DNA of 64,000 nt from VRUE01 sp963701265 (GTDB lineage: Bacteria > Actinomycetota > Thermoleophilia > Solirubrobacterales > 70-9). Below, piece after piece: positions 32,280 to 39,452 of this stretch (positions within the stretch are counted from its first letter, which is position 1; the number at the start of each line of letters is the position of its first letter). The notes beneath the pieces were generated by a model, which did no database searches, had not been told where the DNA came from, and saw only the letters and a list, made by a program, of their open reading frames with translations. The stretch covers positions 372,001-436,000 of the forward strand of contig OY969581.1 of NCBI GenBank assembly GCA_963701265.1, given 5' to 3'. The translations under genes were made by a program, and so were the position numbers.

Positions 32280-32861
32280 ATGTCAGACCAGTTGCAAGAC
32301 AAGAAGATCGCGATCCTCGTCGCCAACGAGGGGGTCGAGCAGATCGAGTTGACCAGCCCGCGCGATGCGTTGCGCGAGGCGGGCGCCGAGATCGATCTGC
32401 TCGCTCTCGAAGGCAGTGAGGTCCAGGCCTTCAACCACCTTGACAAGGGCGACACCTTCACCCCGGACAAGACCGTGGGCGAGGCCAACCCCAACGACTA
32501 CGACGGCTTGGTGCTGCCCGGCGGGGTGGCCAACCCCGACCAGCTGCGCACCGACACCGACGCGGTCCAGTTCGTCCGCGCCTTCTTCGAGGCCGGCAAG
32601 CCGGTGGGAGCGATCTGCCACGCGCCGTGGACCCTGATCAACGCCGACGTCGTCGACGGCCGCACCCTCACCTCCTGGCCGAGCCTGCAGACCGACCTGC
32701 GCAATGCCGGCGCCGAGTGGGTCGACGAGGAGGTCCACGTCGACCAAGGCCTGGTCAGCAGCCGCAAGCCCGACGATCTCGACGCCTTCAACGCCAAGCT
32801 CGTCGAGGAGTTTGCCGAGGGCGTGCACGAGGGCCAGCGCGAGGCAACCGCCAGCGCATAG
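32280..32861 (+). CDS. DJ-1/PfpI family protein (type 1 glutamine amidotransferase-like)
   Basis: Length is 193 aa from ATG 32280 with AAGGAG seven nt upstream. KIAILVANEGVEQIELTSPRDALREAG at the start, LVLPGGVANPDQLR near residue 80, and GAICHAPWTL near residue 118 with the nucleophile Cys in a strand-turn-helix elbow. This is the PfpI/YhbO branch, linked to stress and to glyoxal or protein-glycation repair in some bacteria. A stress-type promoter lies upstream. Confidence 0.9.
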   Translation: MSDQLQDKKIAILVANEGVEQIELTSPRDALREAGAEIDLLALEGSEVQAFNHLDKGDTFTPDKTVGEANPNDYDGLVLPGGVANPDQLRTDTDAVQFVRAFFEAGKPVGAICHAPWTLINADVVDGRTLTSWPSLQTDLRNAGAEWVDEEVHVDQGLVSSRKPDDLDAFNAKLVEEFAEGVHEGQREATASA

Positions 32862-32908
32862 TTCGCGTCGCGTGGGGTATTGGGCAAGCTGACGAAAGGA
32901 GCTGGCCC

Positions 32909-33250
32909 ATGCCCCCACGCGGAGTGAAAAAAGGCAGCAAACGAGCGCGGCAGTACGAGCACATCAAGAAGAGCGAGAAGGAATCCGGCCGCTCGGAGGA
33001 CCGGGCCGAGGAGATTGCGGCGCGCGCAGTCAACAAGGAAAAGGCGCGCTCGGGTGAGTCGAAAACCTCATCGCGCAGCTCAAAGCGCGGCAGCTCGGCC
33101 AGCAGCCGCGGCGGCAGGCAATCGGGCAGCGGACCCGGCGGCCGCACCCGCGAACAGCTCTACAACGACGCCAAGAAGATGGGAATCGAAGGCCGCTCGA
33201 AGATGAGCAAGTCCCAGCTTCAGCGAGCGGTCGCCGGCGCGGAAAGCTGA
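32909..33250 (+). CDS. Basic 'plasmid stabilization'-type protein with Rho-N-like end
   Basis: Length is 113 aa, strongly basic. SKRARQYEHIKKSEKESGRSEDRAEEIAARAVNKEKARSGE (in segments) is the conserved first half of a family often annotated as plasmid stabilization proteins; the low-complexity Ser/Arg/Gly linker is followed by REQLYNDAKKMGIEGRSKMSKSQLQRAV, a SAP/Rho-N-like helix-loop-helix likely to bind nucleic acid. The annotation name is historical and says little about function. It overlaps the convergent cupin gene by 31 nt. Confidence 0.75.
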   Translation: MPPRGVKKGSKRARQYEHIKKSEKESGRSEDRAEEIAARAVNKEKARSGESKTSSRSSKRGSSASSRGGRQSGSGPGGRTREQLYNDAKKMGIEGRSKMSKSQLQRAVAGAES

Positions 33251-33654
33251 CTGGCGCTCGCCGAGGCCGGCCAGAAGTCCTCGACCTTGGTCGCGTCGGA
33301 CTCCTCGATCCGGCGCGACACCGCCCAGATCTCAACCGGCTCATCGCCCTCGTTGCGGTGTGAGCGGGTGGTGCCGGGCGCGACTCGCACGACCGAGCCG
33401 CCCTTCACTTTCTCGACCTCGTCCTCGAAGCGCATCGTCAGCGTGCCGCTGGCAATGATGTAGATCTCCTCCAGCCTCTCGTGGAAGTGGCCATTGCCCT
33501 GCTCGAAGTCGGAGTGGGGCGGGACGCGAATCAAGGTCACCGCCAGTTGCTCGCTTCCGAGCGCATCTTTGAGTTTGCGGAACTCGCCCGGCACATCAGT
33601 TCCGGCATAGGCGTCCTCGGCCTCCTCGGCCCTGACGATCGAGTAGTCAGCCAT
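33220..33654 (-). CDS. Cupin domain protein
   Basis: Length is 144 aa. GNGHFHERLEEIYIIASGTLTMRFEDE (in segments) is cupin motif 1 with HxH...E, followed by GTTRSHRNEGDEPVEIWAVS, motif 2 with one His. It probably binds a metal. Role unknown; single-domain cupins are often isomerases or storage/regulatory binders. Its last 31 nt overlap the end of the basic protein gene on the other strand. Confidence 0.85.
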   Translation of the reverse strand: MADYSIVRAEEAEDAYAGTDVPGEFRKLKDALGSEQLAVTLIRVPPHSDFEQGNGHFHERLEEIYIIASGTLTMRFEDEVEKVKGGSVVRVAPGTTRSHRNEGDEPVEIWAVSRRIEESDATKVEDFWPASASASQLSAPATAR

Positions 33655-33673
33655 GCTGGCTCGGGCTTCTCAC

Positions 33674-33862
33674 TCAGGTTTTCCGCTCGAGGTCGGCGAC
33701 TTCCTCGGCCTTCTGGTCCGCCTTCTCCTGGGCGCGGTCGAGTTCCTCCTTCTTCTCGCCCTTGTGCTCCTCGCGTTTGCCCTGACGGCGAAGCGAGGCG
33801 TCATCGGTGAGATCGCCGGCTGCCTGCTTCGCCCTGCCTGTGATCTTGTCGAGAATTCCCAT
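33674..33862 (-). CDS. CsbD-like stress protein
   Basis: Length is 62 aa from ATG 33862; longer upstream codons are not family-like. MGILDKITGRAKQAAGDLTDD at the start is the CsbD signature; the rest is a Lys/Glu/Gln-rich helix (EEHKGEKKEELDRAQEKADQ). CsbD is named for control by SigB in Bacillus, and here a GTTC-N16-GGGTAC promoter lies 36 nt upstream. Confidence 0.88.
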   Translation of the reverse strand: MGILDKITGRAKQAAGDLTDDASLRRQGKREEHKGEKKEELDRAQEKADQKAEEVADLERKT

Positions 33863-33897
33863 GGCGCTGAACCTTTCTGGTTGGGTACTGGCATCTA

Positions 33898-33923
33898 GTA
33901 CCCAGAGGGTGTGGTGCTTGAAC
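33898..33923 (-). promoter_or_regulatory. SigB/SigF-like promoter for csbD-like gene
   Basis: Minus strand GTTC (33923-33920), 16 nt, GGGTAC (33903-33898). The family of the downstream gene supports the call. Confidence 0.6.
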
Positions 33924-33929
33924 GGAGAT

Positions 33930-34568
33930 TTAGCGCTGCCGCACCATCTCCCCGGCGAGGTACCGCAAGTCGTCGATGAGGCCGCCAAGCGCCTCGTCGC
34001 GCTCCTCGTGGTCGCGCAGGCGCAGGATCGCCGAGGGGTGGATGGTGAGCGCGGCGAGCGGGGCCAGTGGGGACTCGATCAGTCGGCCGCGGTCGCGGGT
34101 CACCCGCACCGACGGCCCGTAGAGCGCCTTGGCCGCTGTTGCGCCGAGGGCGAGGAGCGCAACCGGGCGCACCGCGTCGAGCTCGGCTTCGAGCCACGGC
34201 TTGCAGGCCTCGACCTCGCCCGCACGCGGGGTCTGGTGCAGGCGCCGCTTGCCGCGGGCCCGCCACTTGAAGTGCTTGACGGCGTTGGTCAGGTAGACCT
34301 CGGCGCGGTCGATCCCTGCCTCTTCGAGGGCACGGGCGAGCACTCTGCCGGCAGGTCCGACGAAGGGCTCGCCCTCGATGTCCTCGCGGTCGCCGGGCTG
34401 CTCACCAACCAGCATCAGCTCCGACTTTTTGTAGCCGGAGCCGAAGACCGTCTGCGTTGCGTCTCGCCAGAGCGGGCAGCCATGACAGCCGGCGGCGGCT
34501 CGGCGAAGGGTGGGGAGAGAGCGGCTTGCGGGGACGAACTCGGCGGCGGTGTCGATCTCGGCGGCCAT
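33930..34568 (-). CDS. UdgX-type uracil-DNA glycosylase
   Basis: Length is 212 aa from ATG 34568; the frame continues upstream without homology. CHGCPL and a later Cys suggest a 4Fe-4S cluster. GEQPGDREDIEGEPFVGPAGRVL is motif A, NAVKHFKW follows, and GKRRLHQTP contains the KRR(I/L)H loop that is specific to UdgX, whose His becomes covalently linked to DNA at the abasic site. HPSAILR is motif B. It probably repairs or tightly binds uracil-containing DNA. It follows a frameshifted DUF72 gene by 8 nt. Confidence 0.88.
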   Translation of the reverse strand: MAAEIDTAAEFVPASRSLPTLRRAAAGCHGCPLWRDATQTVFGSGYKKSELMLVGEQPGDREDIEGEPFVGPAGRVLARALEEAGIDRAEVYLTNAVKHFKWRARGKRRLHQTPRAGEVEACKPWLEAELDAVRPVALLALGATAAKALYGPSVRVTRDRGRLIESPLAPLAALTIHPSAILRLRDHEERDEALGGLIDDLRYLAGEMVRQR

Positions 34569-34576
34569 GGCTCGGC

Positions 34577-35316
34577 CTACCCTTCTCCGCCCCCGGACAA
34601 GCCCCGCGCCAGGTAGCGGGCGTTGGCCGGCGCGTAGCCCTTCCAGTCGTTGTTGAGGTAGACGAACACAGGCCGCCGCGAGCGCCAGGCGGCGATCCGC
34701 CGTCGCCAGCCGTCCAGCTCCGCCTCGGAGTAGTTGCCGCCGCGACCGCGGTGGCCGTAGTGCAGGCGCAGGAAGGCGAGCTCCCCGACCGGTTTTGCCT
34801 CGGGCAGCGGCCGGCGCTTGTCGTCGCCGATCGCCAGCGAGGCACCGCGCTCCTCCAGCAGTTCCCGCACCGGGGTCGCAAACCAACTTGGATGGCGGAA
34901 CTCGAAGCAATGGTGGGCCCGGGGCAGCTGCTCGAGCGCCGCGGCGAGCAGGTCGTCGTCGCGGTGAAATTCTCCGGCAGCTGCCACAGCACCGGGCCGA
35001 GCCGCCTGCCACGACGCAGTGGCTCCAGCGGCTCCCAGAAGCGCGCGACCGCGTCGGGGATCCCGCGCAGGCGCTTCATGTGGGTCAGGTAGCGGCTCGC
35101 CTTCACCGCGAAGAGGAAATCGCTGGGAACCTGCTCGACCCAGCCTTCCGCCGTCGAGCGCGTCGGCAGCCGGTAGAAGGTCGCGTTGACCTCGACCGTG
35201 TCGAAGACCTCGGCGTAGCGCTCGAGCCAGCGACGCTGCGGCAGCCCATCTGGGTAGAGCCCGCCGCGCCAGTCAGCGTAGCTCCAGCCCGAGCAGCCGA
35301 TCCGCACCCGCTGCAT
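34577..35316 (-). pseudogene. DUF72 family gene interrupted by a frameshift
   Basis: The 5' part (35316 to about 34966) reads RIGCSGWSYADWRGGLYP, FDTVEVNATFYRLP and ends LWQLPENF in one frame. The 3' part continues in another frame as HRDDDLLAAALEQLPRAHHCFEFRHPSWF... to 34577. Joining them at about 34964-34967 restores a normal-length DUF72 (YecE-like) protein, as if one C were missing after AATTTC. It may be a true loss of function or a sequence error. DUF72 is often near DNA-repair genes in actinobacteria, consistent with the udgX neighbour. Confidence 0.8.
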
Positions 35317-35325
35317 CGTTCGGGG

Positions 35326-36321
35326 TCAGCCGGGCAGCGCGGAGCGACTCAGCCGCGGCAGCACCTCGCGCCCGTAGAAGTCGATCGCTGCCAGCGGGTC
35401 GGCACCGGAGTTGTTCATCAGCGCCACCGTCGTCGCGCCCATCTCTTCGACCTGGCGGACCCGCTCGACGTGCTCGTCGGGGTCGCTGGAGATGATCATC
35501 GCTTCGCGCAGCTCCTCGTCGGAGATCTGCTCCTCGCCGTGCTCGTACATCGCCTTCGGGTCATGCCAGTCCTCCTTGTAGAACTCCTTTGGCTGGGCGC
35601 CCTTCCAGATCCGGGCGCCCTCCAGGGCCGCCTCGTCGTCCGGCGCCCAGGAGAAGGCGGCCTGGAGGACGATCTCGCCCGGCTCGCGGCCCGCGTCCTC
35701 GGCGGCGCGGCGGTAGGCGTCGAGGATCTCCGGCACGGTTTCAGGGTCGGCGAGCGTCCAGAGCCCGTCGCCCTGGCGCCCAGCCACTGCGGCCGCCTGC
35801 GGGCCGAAAGCCGAGACGTAGATCGGCGGCCGGCGATCCTCGGGCAGGCTGTGGATGAAGGCGCCGTCGGCGCCGAAGTGGTCGCCCTGACCGCTCAGTT
35901 TCTTGCCGTCCCAGAGGGCCCGGATCATCTCCAGCGCCTCCTCCATACGCTCGATCTGCTCGCCGACCGACGGCCAGCCGCGGCCGAGGGGAGCCTCGTT
36001 CAGGGCCTCGCCGGAGCCGAATCCAAGGAAAGGGCGTCCCGGGAACATCAGCTCCATCGTCGCCCAGGCCTGGGCGATCAGCACCGGGTGATAACGCGGC
36101 CCCGGCGGCGTGACGCCGGTGCCGAAGAGGGCGCGCTCTGTCGCCTGCGCGGCGGCGCCGAGCCAGACCCAGGCGTTGCCGGACTCCCCGCCCTCCCACC
36201 AGGGTTGGAGGTGATCGCTGCAGCCAATTCCGTCGAAGCCGGCCCGCTCTGCCTCGACCGCCTGTTGCAGAAGCTGGTCGGGCGGGAACTGCTCGTGAGC
36301 GCAGAAGTGCAGGTAGCGCAT
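35326..36321 (-). CDS. LLM-class F420-dependent oxidoreductase
   Basis: Length is 331 aa from ATG 36321; the much longer open frame to 37341 is a shadow of the HAD gene. AERAGFDGIGCSDHLQPW near residue 30, GTGVTPPGPRYHPVLIAQAWATMELMFPGRPFLGFGSGEALNE (in segments) and a final IDFYGREVLPRL are typical of the TIM-barrel luciferase-like F420-dependent glucose-6-phosphate dehydrogenase-like group. Substrate unknown. It is divergent from the HAD gene across overlapping stress-type promoters. Confidence 0.87.
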   Translation of the reverse strand: MRYLHFCAHEQFPPDQLLQQAVEAERAGFDGIGCSDHLQPWWEGGESGNAWVWLGAAAQATERALFGTGVTPPGPRYHPVLIAQAWATMELMFPGRPFLGFGSGEALNEAPLGRGWPSVGEQIERMEEALEMIRALWDGKKLSGQGDHFGADGAFIHSLPEDRRPPIYVSAFGPQAAAVAGRQGDGLWTLADPETVPEILDAYRRAAEDAGREPGEIVLQAAFSWAPDDEAALEGARIWKGAQPKEFYKEDWHDPKAMYEHGEEQISDEELREAMIISSDPDEHVERVRQVEEMGATTVALMNNSGADPLAAIDFYGREVLPRLSRSALPG

Positions 36322-36369
36322 CGTCGCCCTACTTCCCCTTTGTCGAGGGCTCTGAGGCCATGCGCTCGG

Positions 36370-36402
36370 ATACCCGTTTGACCGGCGGCCAAGCGTGGGT
36401 AT
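36370..36402. promoter_or_regulatory. Overlapping divergent SigB/SigF-like promoters
   Basis: Plus strand: GTTT (36376-36379), 17 nt, GGGTAT (36397-36402), 9 nt before the HAD GTG. Minus strand: GCTT (36394-36391), 15 nt, GGGTAT (36375-36370), 48 nt before the LLM ATG. The two -10 elements form a GATACCC...GGGTATC inverted repeat. Confidence 0.6.
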
Positions 36403-36411
36403 CTCTGGCCC

Positions 36412-37086
36412 GTGACCCCTGCCGAGCCGACCACGGTTGTCCTCGACATCGACGGCACGCTCGTCGACACCAACTACCAGCACGCGATTGCCTGGCATCG
36501 GGCACTGCGAGCGCACGGTCACGTCGTCCAGCTTTGGCAGATCCACCGCCACATCGGCATGGGTGGCGACCAGATCGTCACGGCGCTGATCGGCGAGGAG
36601 GCCGAGCGCCGCGACGGCGAGGCGATCCGCGCGGATGAGGGCGAGGCGTACGGCGAGTTGATCGGAGAAGTACAGGCGATGCACGGCGCCACCGAGCTCC
36701 TGCGGGAGCTGCGCGAGGACGGCGCCAAGGCGATCCTCGCCAGCTCGGCGAAGGCCGAGGAGGTCGAGCACTACGTTGAGCTGCTGGGGGCGCGCGAGTT
36801 GATCGAGGGCTGGACTACCGCCGCTGACGTCCAGCGCACCAAGCCCCACCCCGACCTTGTCCGCGCCGCGGTTGAGAAGGTCGAGGGTGACGGGCCGGTG
36901 GTGATGGTCGGCGACTCGACCTGGGATGTGAAGGCCGCCGCGGCCGCCGGGATCCCGACCCTGGCCGTGCTCACCGGCGGCTTCTCCGAGGCCGAGCTGC
37001 GCGAGGCCGGCGCCGCGGAGGTGTTCGAGTCGATCGGTGAGCTGCGCAAGGATCGCCAAGCACTGGCGCGGCTGGCGAGCGCCTAG
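36412..37086 (+). CDS. HAD-family phosphatase (beta-phosphoglucomutase-like)
   Basis: Length is 224 aa, GTG start. VVLDIDGTLVDTN near residue 9 holds the nucleophile and acid Asp; ILASSAKAEE is motif II (Ser); the Lys of RTKPHPD and VMVGDSTWDVKAAAAAG complete motifs III/IV. The helical cap between residues ~20 and 90 fits subfamily I. Substrate unknown. It may start from a near-leaderless mRNA, as the promoter is 9 nt away. It shares a CTAG stop with the convergent LLM gene. Confidence 0.9.
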   Translation: MTPAEPTTVVLDIDGTLVDTNYQHAIAWHRALRAHGHVVQLWQIHRHIGMGGDQIVTALIGEEAERRDGEAIRADEGEAYGELIGEVQAMHGATELLRELREDGAKAILASSAKAEEVEHYVELLGARELIEGWTTAADVQRTKPHPDLVRAAVEKVEGDGPVVMVGDSTWDVKAAAAAGIPTLAVLTGGFSEAELREAGAAEVFESIGELRKDRQALARLASA

Positions 37087-38036
37087 CGGAAGCCGGGCAG
37101 CACCTCGCGCTCGTAGAACTCGAAGAAGCCATCTTGCTCGGGTCCGATCTGGTGGACGTAGACGTGGTCGTAACCGGCGTCGACGTACTCCTGGATCGCG
37201 GCGCGGTGGCGCTCGGGATCGGGCCCGCAGACGATGCTCTCGCCGATGTCGTCGGTGTCGAGCACTTCCGCCGCCTCTTCGAAGTGGGCGGGCAGCGGCA
37301 GCTCGAGGAAGTAGCTGCCGCTGATTGCCCCGTTGGGCCATTGCTTCAGGGCCAGCTGCTTCGCGGTCTCCTCGTCCTCGGCCCAGCAGACGTGGAGCTG
37401 GCCGTAAGTCGGCTTGCCCGCTCCGCCTTCTGAGCGGAACTGCTCCACCGAATCGGCGACCGGAGCGGTGCCAATCAGGCCGTCGCCGACCCGCGCTGCG
37501 AGCTCGACCGAGCTTGCCCCGGCCACCGCGACCAGCAGCGGTGGCAGCTCGTCGGGAAGTGAGTAGATGCGGGCGTTCTCGACCGTGAAGTGCTCACCAC
37601 GGTGGCTCTTCAGCTTGCCCGTCCAAAGCTCTCGGATCACCTCGATCGCCTCCTCGAGGCGGTCCTGGCGCTCGACCACACCGGGCCAGCGGTCGCCGAG
37701 GATGTGCTCATTGAGGTTCTCGCCGGTGCCGACTCCCAACGAGAAGCGGCCCGGCAGGAGCTGTGTCGCAGTTGCCGCTGCCTGGGCGACGAGCGTGGGG
37801 TGGATGCGGGTCGTCGGACAGGTGACGCCGGTGATCAACTCGATCCGCTTGGTGCGCTGGGAGATCGCTCCCAGCGTGCCCCAGACGAAGGGACTCTCGC
37901 CCTGCTCATCCACCCAGGGATGGAAATGGTCGGAGATCGAGGCGAAGGCGAAACCTGCCCGCTCGGCGCGCTCGGCCTGAGCGACGAGACCGGGAGCGTC
38001 GAACTCCTCGCTGGAGAGGGTGTAGCCGAGCTTCAC
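37083..38036 (-). CDS. LLM-class F420-dependent oxidoreductase (G6PDH-like family)
   Basis: Length is 317 aa, GTG start overlapping the upstream stop (GTGA). AERAGFAFASISDHFHPWVDEQG, GVTCPTTRIHPTLVAQAAATATQLLPGRFSLGVGTGENLNEHI (in segments) and a final FFEFYEREVLPGF mark the F420-dependent family that includes glucose-6-phosphate dehydrogenase-like enzymes. Second such gene within 2 kb. Translationally coupled to a small acidic protein. Confidence 0.88.
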   Translation of the reverse strand: MKLGYTLSSEEFDAPGLVAQAERAERAGFAFASISDHFHPWVDEQGESPFVWGTLGAISQRTKRIELITGVTCPTTRIHPTLVAQAAATATQLLPGRFSLGVGTGENLNEHILGDRWPGVVERQDRLEEAIEVIRELWTGKLKSHRGEHFTVENARIYSLPDELPPLLVAVAGASSVELAARVGDGLIGTAPVADSVEQFRSEGGAGKPTYGQLHVCWAEDEETAKQLALKQWPNGAISGSYFLELPLPAHFEEAAEVLDTDDIGESIVCGPDPERHRAAIQEYVDAGYDHVYVHQIGPEQDGFFEFYEREVLPGFR

Positions 38037-38350
38037 TCGTTCGCGGAGGTGGGCTCGTCGGCCTCGCCGTAGGTGGCATCGCTGGGCTCCTCCGGCGACG
38101 GCGGCACGTTGTCGGGAAAGCGATGCTGATCACCATGGCTGGCGATGTCTTCGAGGTCGCGTTCGGCCAACTCGAAGCCCTCGGCCTCTCCCTGGCCCGC
38201 CTCGATCAAGGGCTGCTCGGCTGGATCCTCCGAGTCCTTGGCCACTTCGCCACCGATGCTCGCGGCTTCCGCTGCGGCCGCCTCGGCCTCTTCCCTGGCG
38301 AGCGCATCTACCTCGCGCTCATTTTCGCGCTCATCTTGATTTGAGTTCAT
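38033..38350 (-). CDS. Small acidic disordered protein (105 aa)
   Basis: Length is 105 aa with roughly a third Asp/Glu (DERENEREVDALAREEAEAAAAEAAS at the start). It is probably disordered with one Ala-rich helix; no family recognised. A GTTT-N15-GGGTAG promoter ends 10 nt before the ATG, giving a very short leader. Coupled with the downstream LLM gene. Confidence 0.6.
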   Translation of the reverse strand: MNSNQDERENEREVDALAREEAEAAAAEAASIGGEVAKDSEDPAEQPLIEAGQGEAEGFELAERDLEDIASHGDQHRFPDNVPPSPEEPSDATYGEADEPTSANE

Positions 38351-38359
38351 GGCCTAGGC

Positions 38360-38384
38360 CTACCCTTGGCGGACGGGAAGAAAC
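38360..38384 (-). promoter_or_regulatory. SigB/SigF-like promoter for the acidic protein/LLM operon
   Basis: Minus strand GTTT (38384-38381), 15 nt, GGGTAG (38365-38360). Confidence 0.55.
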
Positions 38385-38432
38385 GCCGGGATTCCTACGA
38401 TTCCCTCCTTGTCGTTCCTTCACCAGTTGCCG

Positions 38433-38459
38433 GTTTCGACTCGTCCGAAACGGGGGTAA
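38433..38459 (+). promoter_or_regulatory. SigB/SigF-like promoter for the 38496-41270 operon
   Basis: GTTT (38433-38436), 17 nt, GGGTAA (38454-38459). The GTTTCG/CGAAAC repeat around it is an additional small palindrome. The ribosome site AAAGGAGGAGG follows at 38482-38492. Confidence 0.5.
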
Positions 38460-38495
38460 GAGAGCACCGCTGTTGTCAACCGAAAGGAGGAGGAA

Positions 38496-38984
38496 ATGGC
38501 CGAGCTGACGACACTGGAGGAGAAGCTCGCGGAGGTCCTGGGACTGGCCCAGGCTGCGCAGGGCGCCACCGAGAAGGTCGAGGGCATGGTCGAGGACGAT
38601 GAGATCGTCGCCGCCTTGCAGAAAATGCGCGACGAGGCCGAGGAGACCGAGCGCCGCTGCACCGAGGTCGCCGACAATCGCGACGGCAAGAAGACCGTGA
38701 TCCTCGAAAAGGCCCAGGAAACGAAAACCGAGGCGACCGAGATGATGTCGACCTACCTCGGCGACGAGTCCGACGGCCTCGACGGCTTCGAGTTTCTGAC
38801 CATGGCCGAGGCCGGCGAGGTCGGCCACTGGGCGGTGCTTGGCAAGCTCAACGAGTCCGCCGGGGAGAGCGAGATCTCCGAGCTGGTCGAGTGGGCGCTG
38901 CCGATCCAGGAGCGCCATTTCGCCGACGTCAAGGACGGCTCGCTGAAGCTGGCCGGCGAGAAAGATCCCTACGAAGAGTCCTAA
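38496..38984 (+). CDS. Ferritin-like helical protein (DUF892-related?)
   Basis: Length is 162 aa, Glu-rich, almost entirely helical. EAGEVGHWAVLGKLNESAGESEI and LPIQERHFADVKDGSLKL carry E..H pairs at the positions expected for a ferritin-like diiron bundle, but the first two helices lack clear ligands. It resembles the repeat units of the 668-aa fusion at 42057. First gene of a tightly packed operon with a lipoprotein, an Nramp-like transporter and PRC-barrel-like proteins. A metal or stress role is inferred. Confidence 0.55.
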   Translation: MAELTTLEEKLAEVLGLAQAAQGATEKVEGMVEDDEIVAALQKMRDEAEETERRCTEVADNRDGKKTVILEKAQETKTEATEMMSTYLGDESDGLDGFEFLTMAEAGEVGHWAVLGKLNESAGESEISELVEWALPIQERHFADVKDGSLKLAGEKDPYEES

Positions 38985-38996
38985 AGCTAGCCAGGG

Positions 38997-39452
38997 ATGA
39001 TGCAAATCAGGAGGCGCCGCCCAGGGGTCACCGCGGCATTGGTGGCACTCGGCGTCTCTTTGATCGTCTTCCCAGGTTGCGGCGACCTCAGCCGCGATGA
39101 GCTGAATCGCGGGGTCGAATCGCTGAGCGCCCTGGCCGCCCAGGGGGAACTGGTCGCCAACGGCGTCGCTCGCGACGCAACCAAGTCCACCTACGTCCGG
39201 GTGATGGCAAAGACCCTCGGCGGCGAGGCCGAGCACGAGGCCGAAAAGCTCGCCGACGCCGAGCCATCGCCCGAGGTGAGGAAGGAGCGAAACGCCGCAG
39301 TGCAGATCGCCGGGGAGTTGGCCGACCTCTTCTCCGAACTGCAGACCTTCCCTGGCGACGAGCAGCACGGCGCCCTGGTCGAAGAGCACATGGGCGAAGT
39401 GAAAGACCAAGCCGACGCGCTGGTCGAACGCCTGACCGGGGAAGAAGCGTGA
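38997..39452 (+). CDS. Predicted lipoprotein
   Basis: Length is 151 aa. Basic start (QIRRRRPG), hydrophobic core (TAALVALGVSLIVF) and PGC-GD as a lipobox-like cleavage site. The mature part is helical with regularly spaced Glu and Ala. No family recognised. The following gene begins with a GTG overlapping its stop (GTGA), so the two are translated together. Confidence 0.6.
   Translation: MMQIRRRRPGVTAALVALGVSLIVFPGCGDLSRDELNRGVESLSALAAQGELVANGVARDATKSTYVRVMAKTLGGEAEHEAEKLADAEPSPEVRKERNAAVQIAGELADLFSELQTFPGDEQHGALVEEHMGEVKDQADALVERLTGEEA

Noticed and set aside
32846..32885. SigB-like promoter before the basic 'plasmid stabilization'-type gene
   Set aside because: GGGGTAT is present, but the nearest GTTC is only 10 nt upstream and no -35 match lies at 14-17 nt.
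35326..37341. 671-aa open frame on the minus strand
   Set aside because: Only the part up to 36321 matches the LLM family; the rest is antisense to the HAD gene and has the low-complexity composition of a shadow frame.
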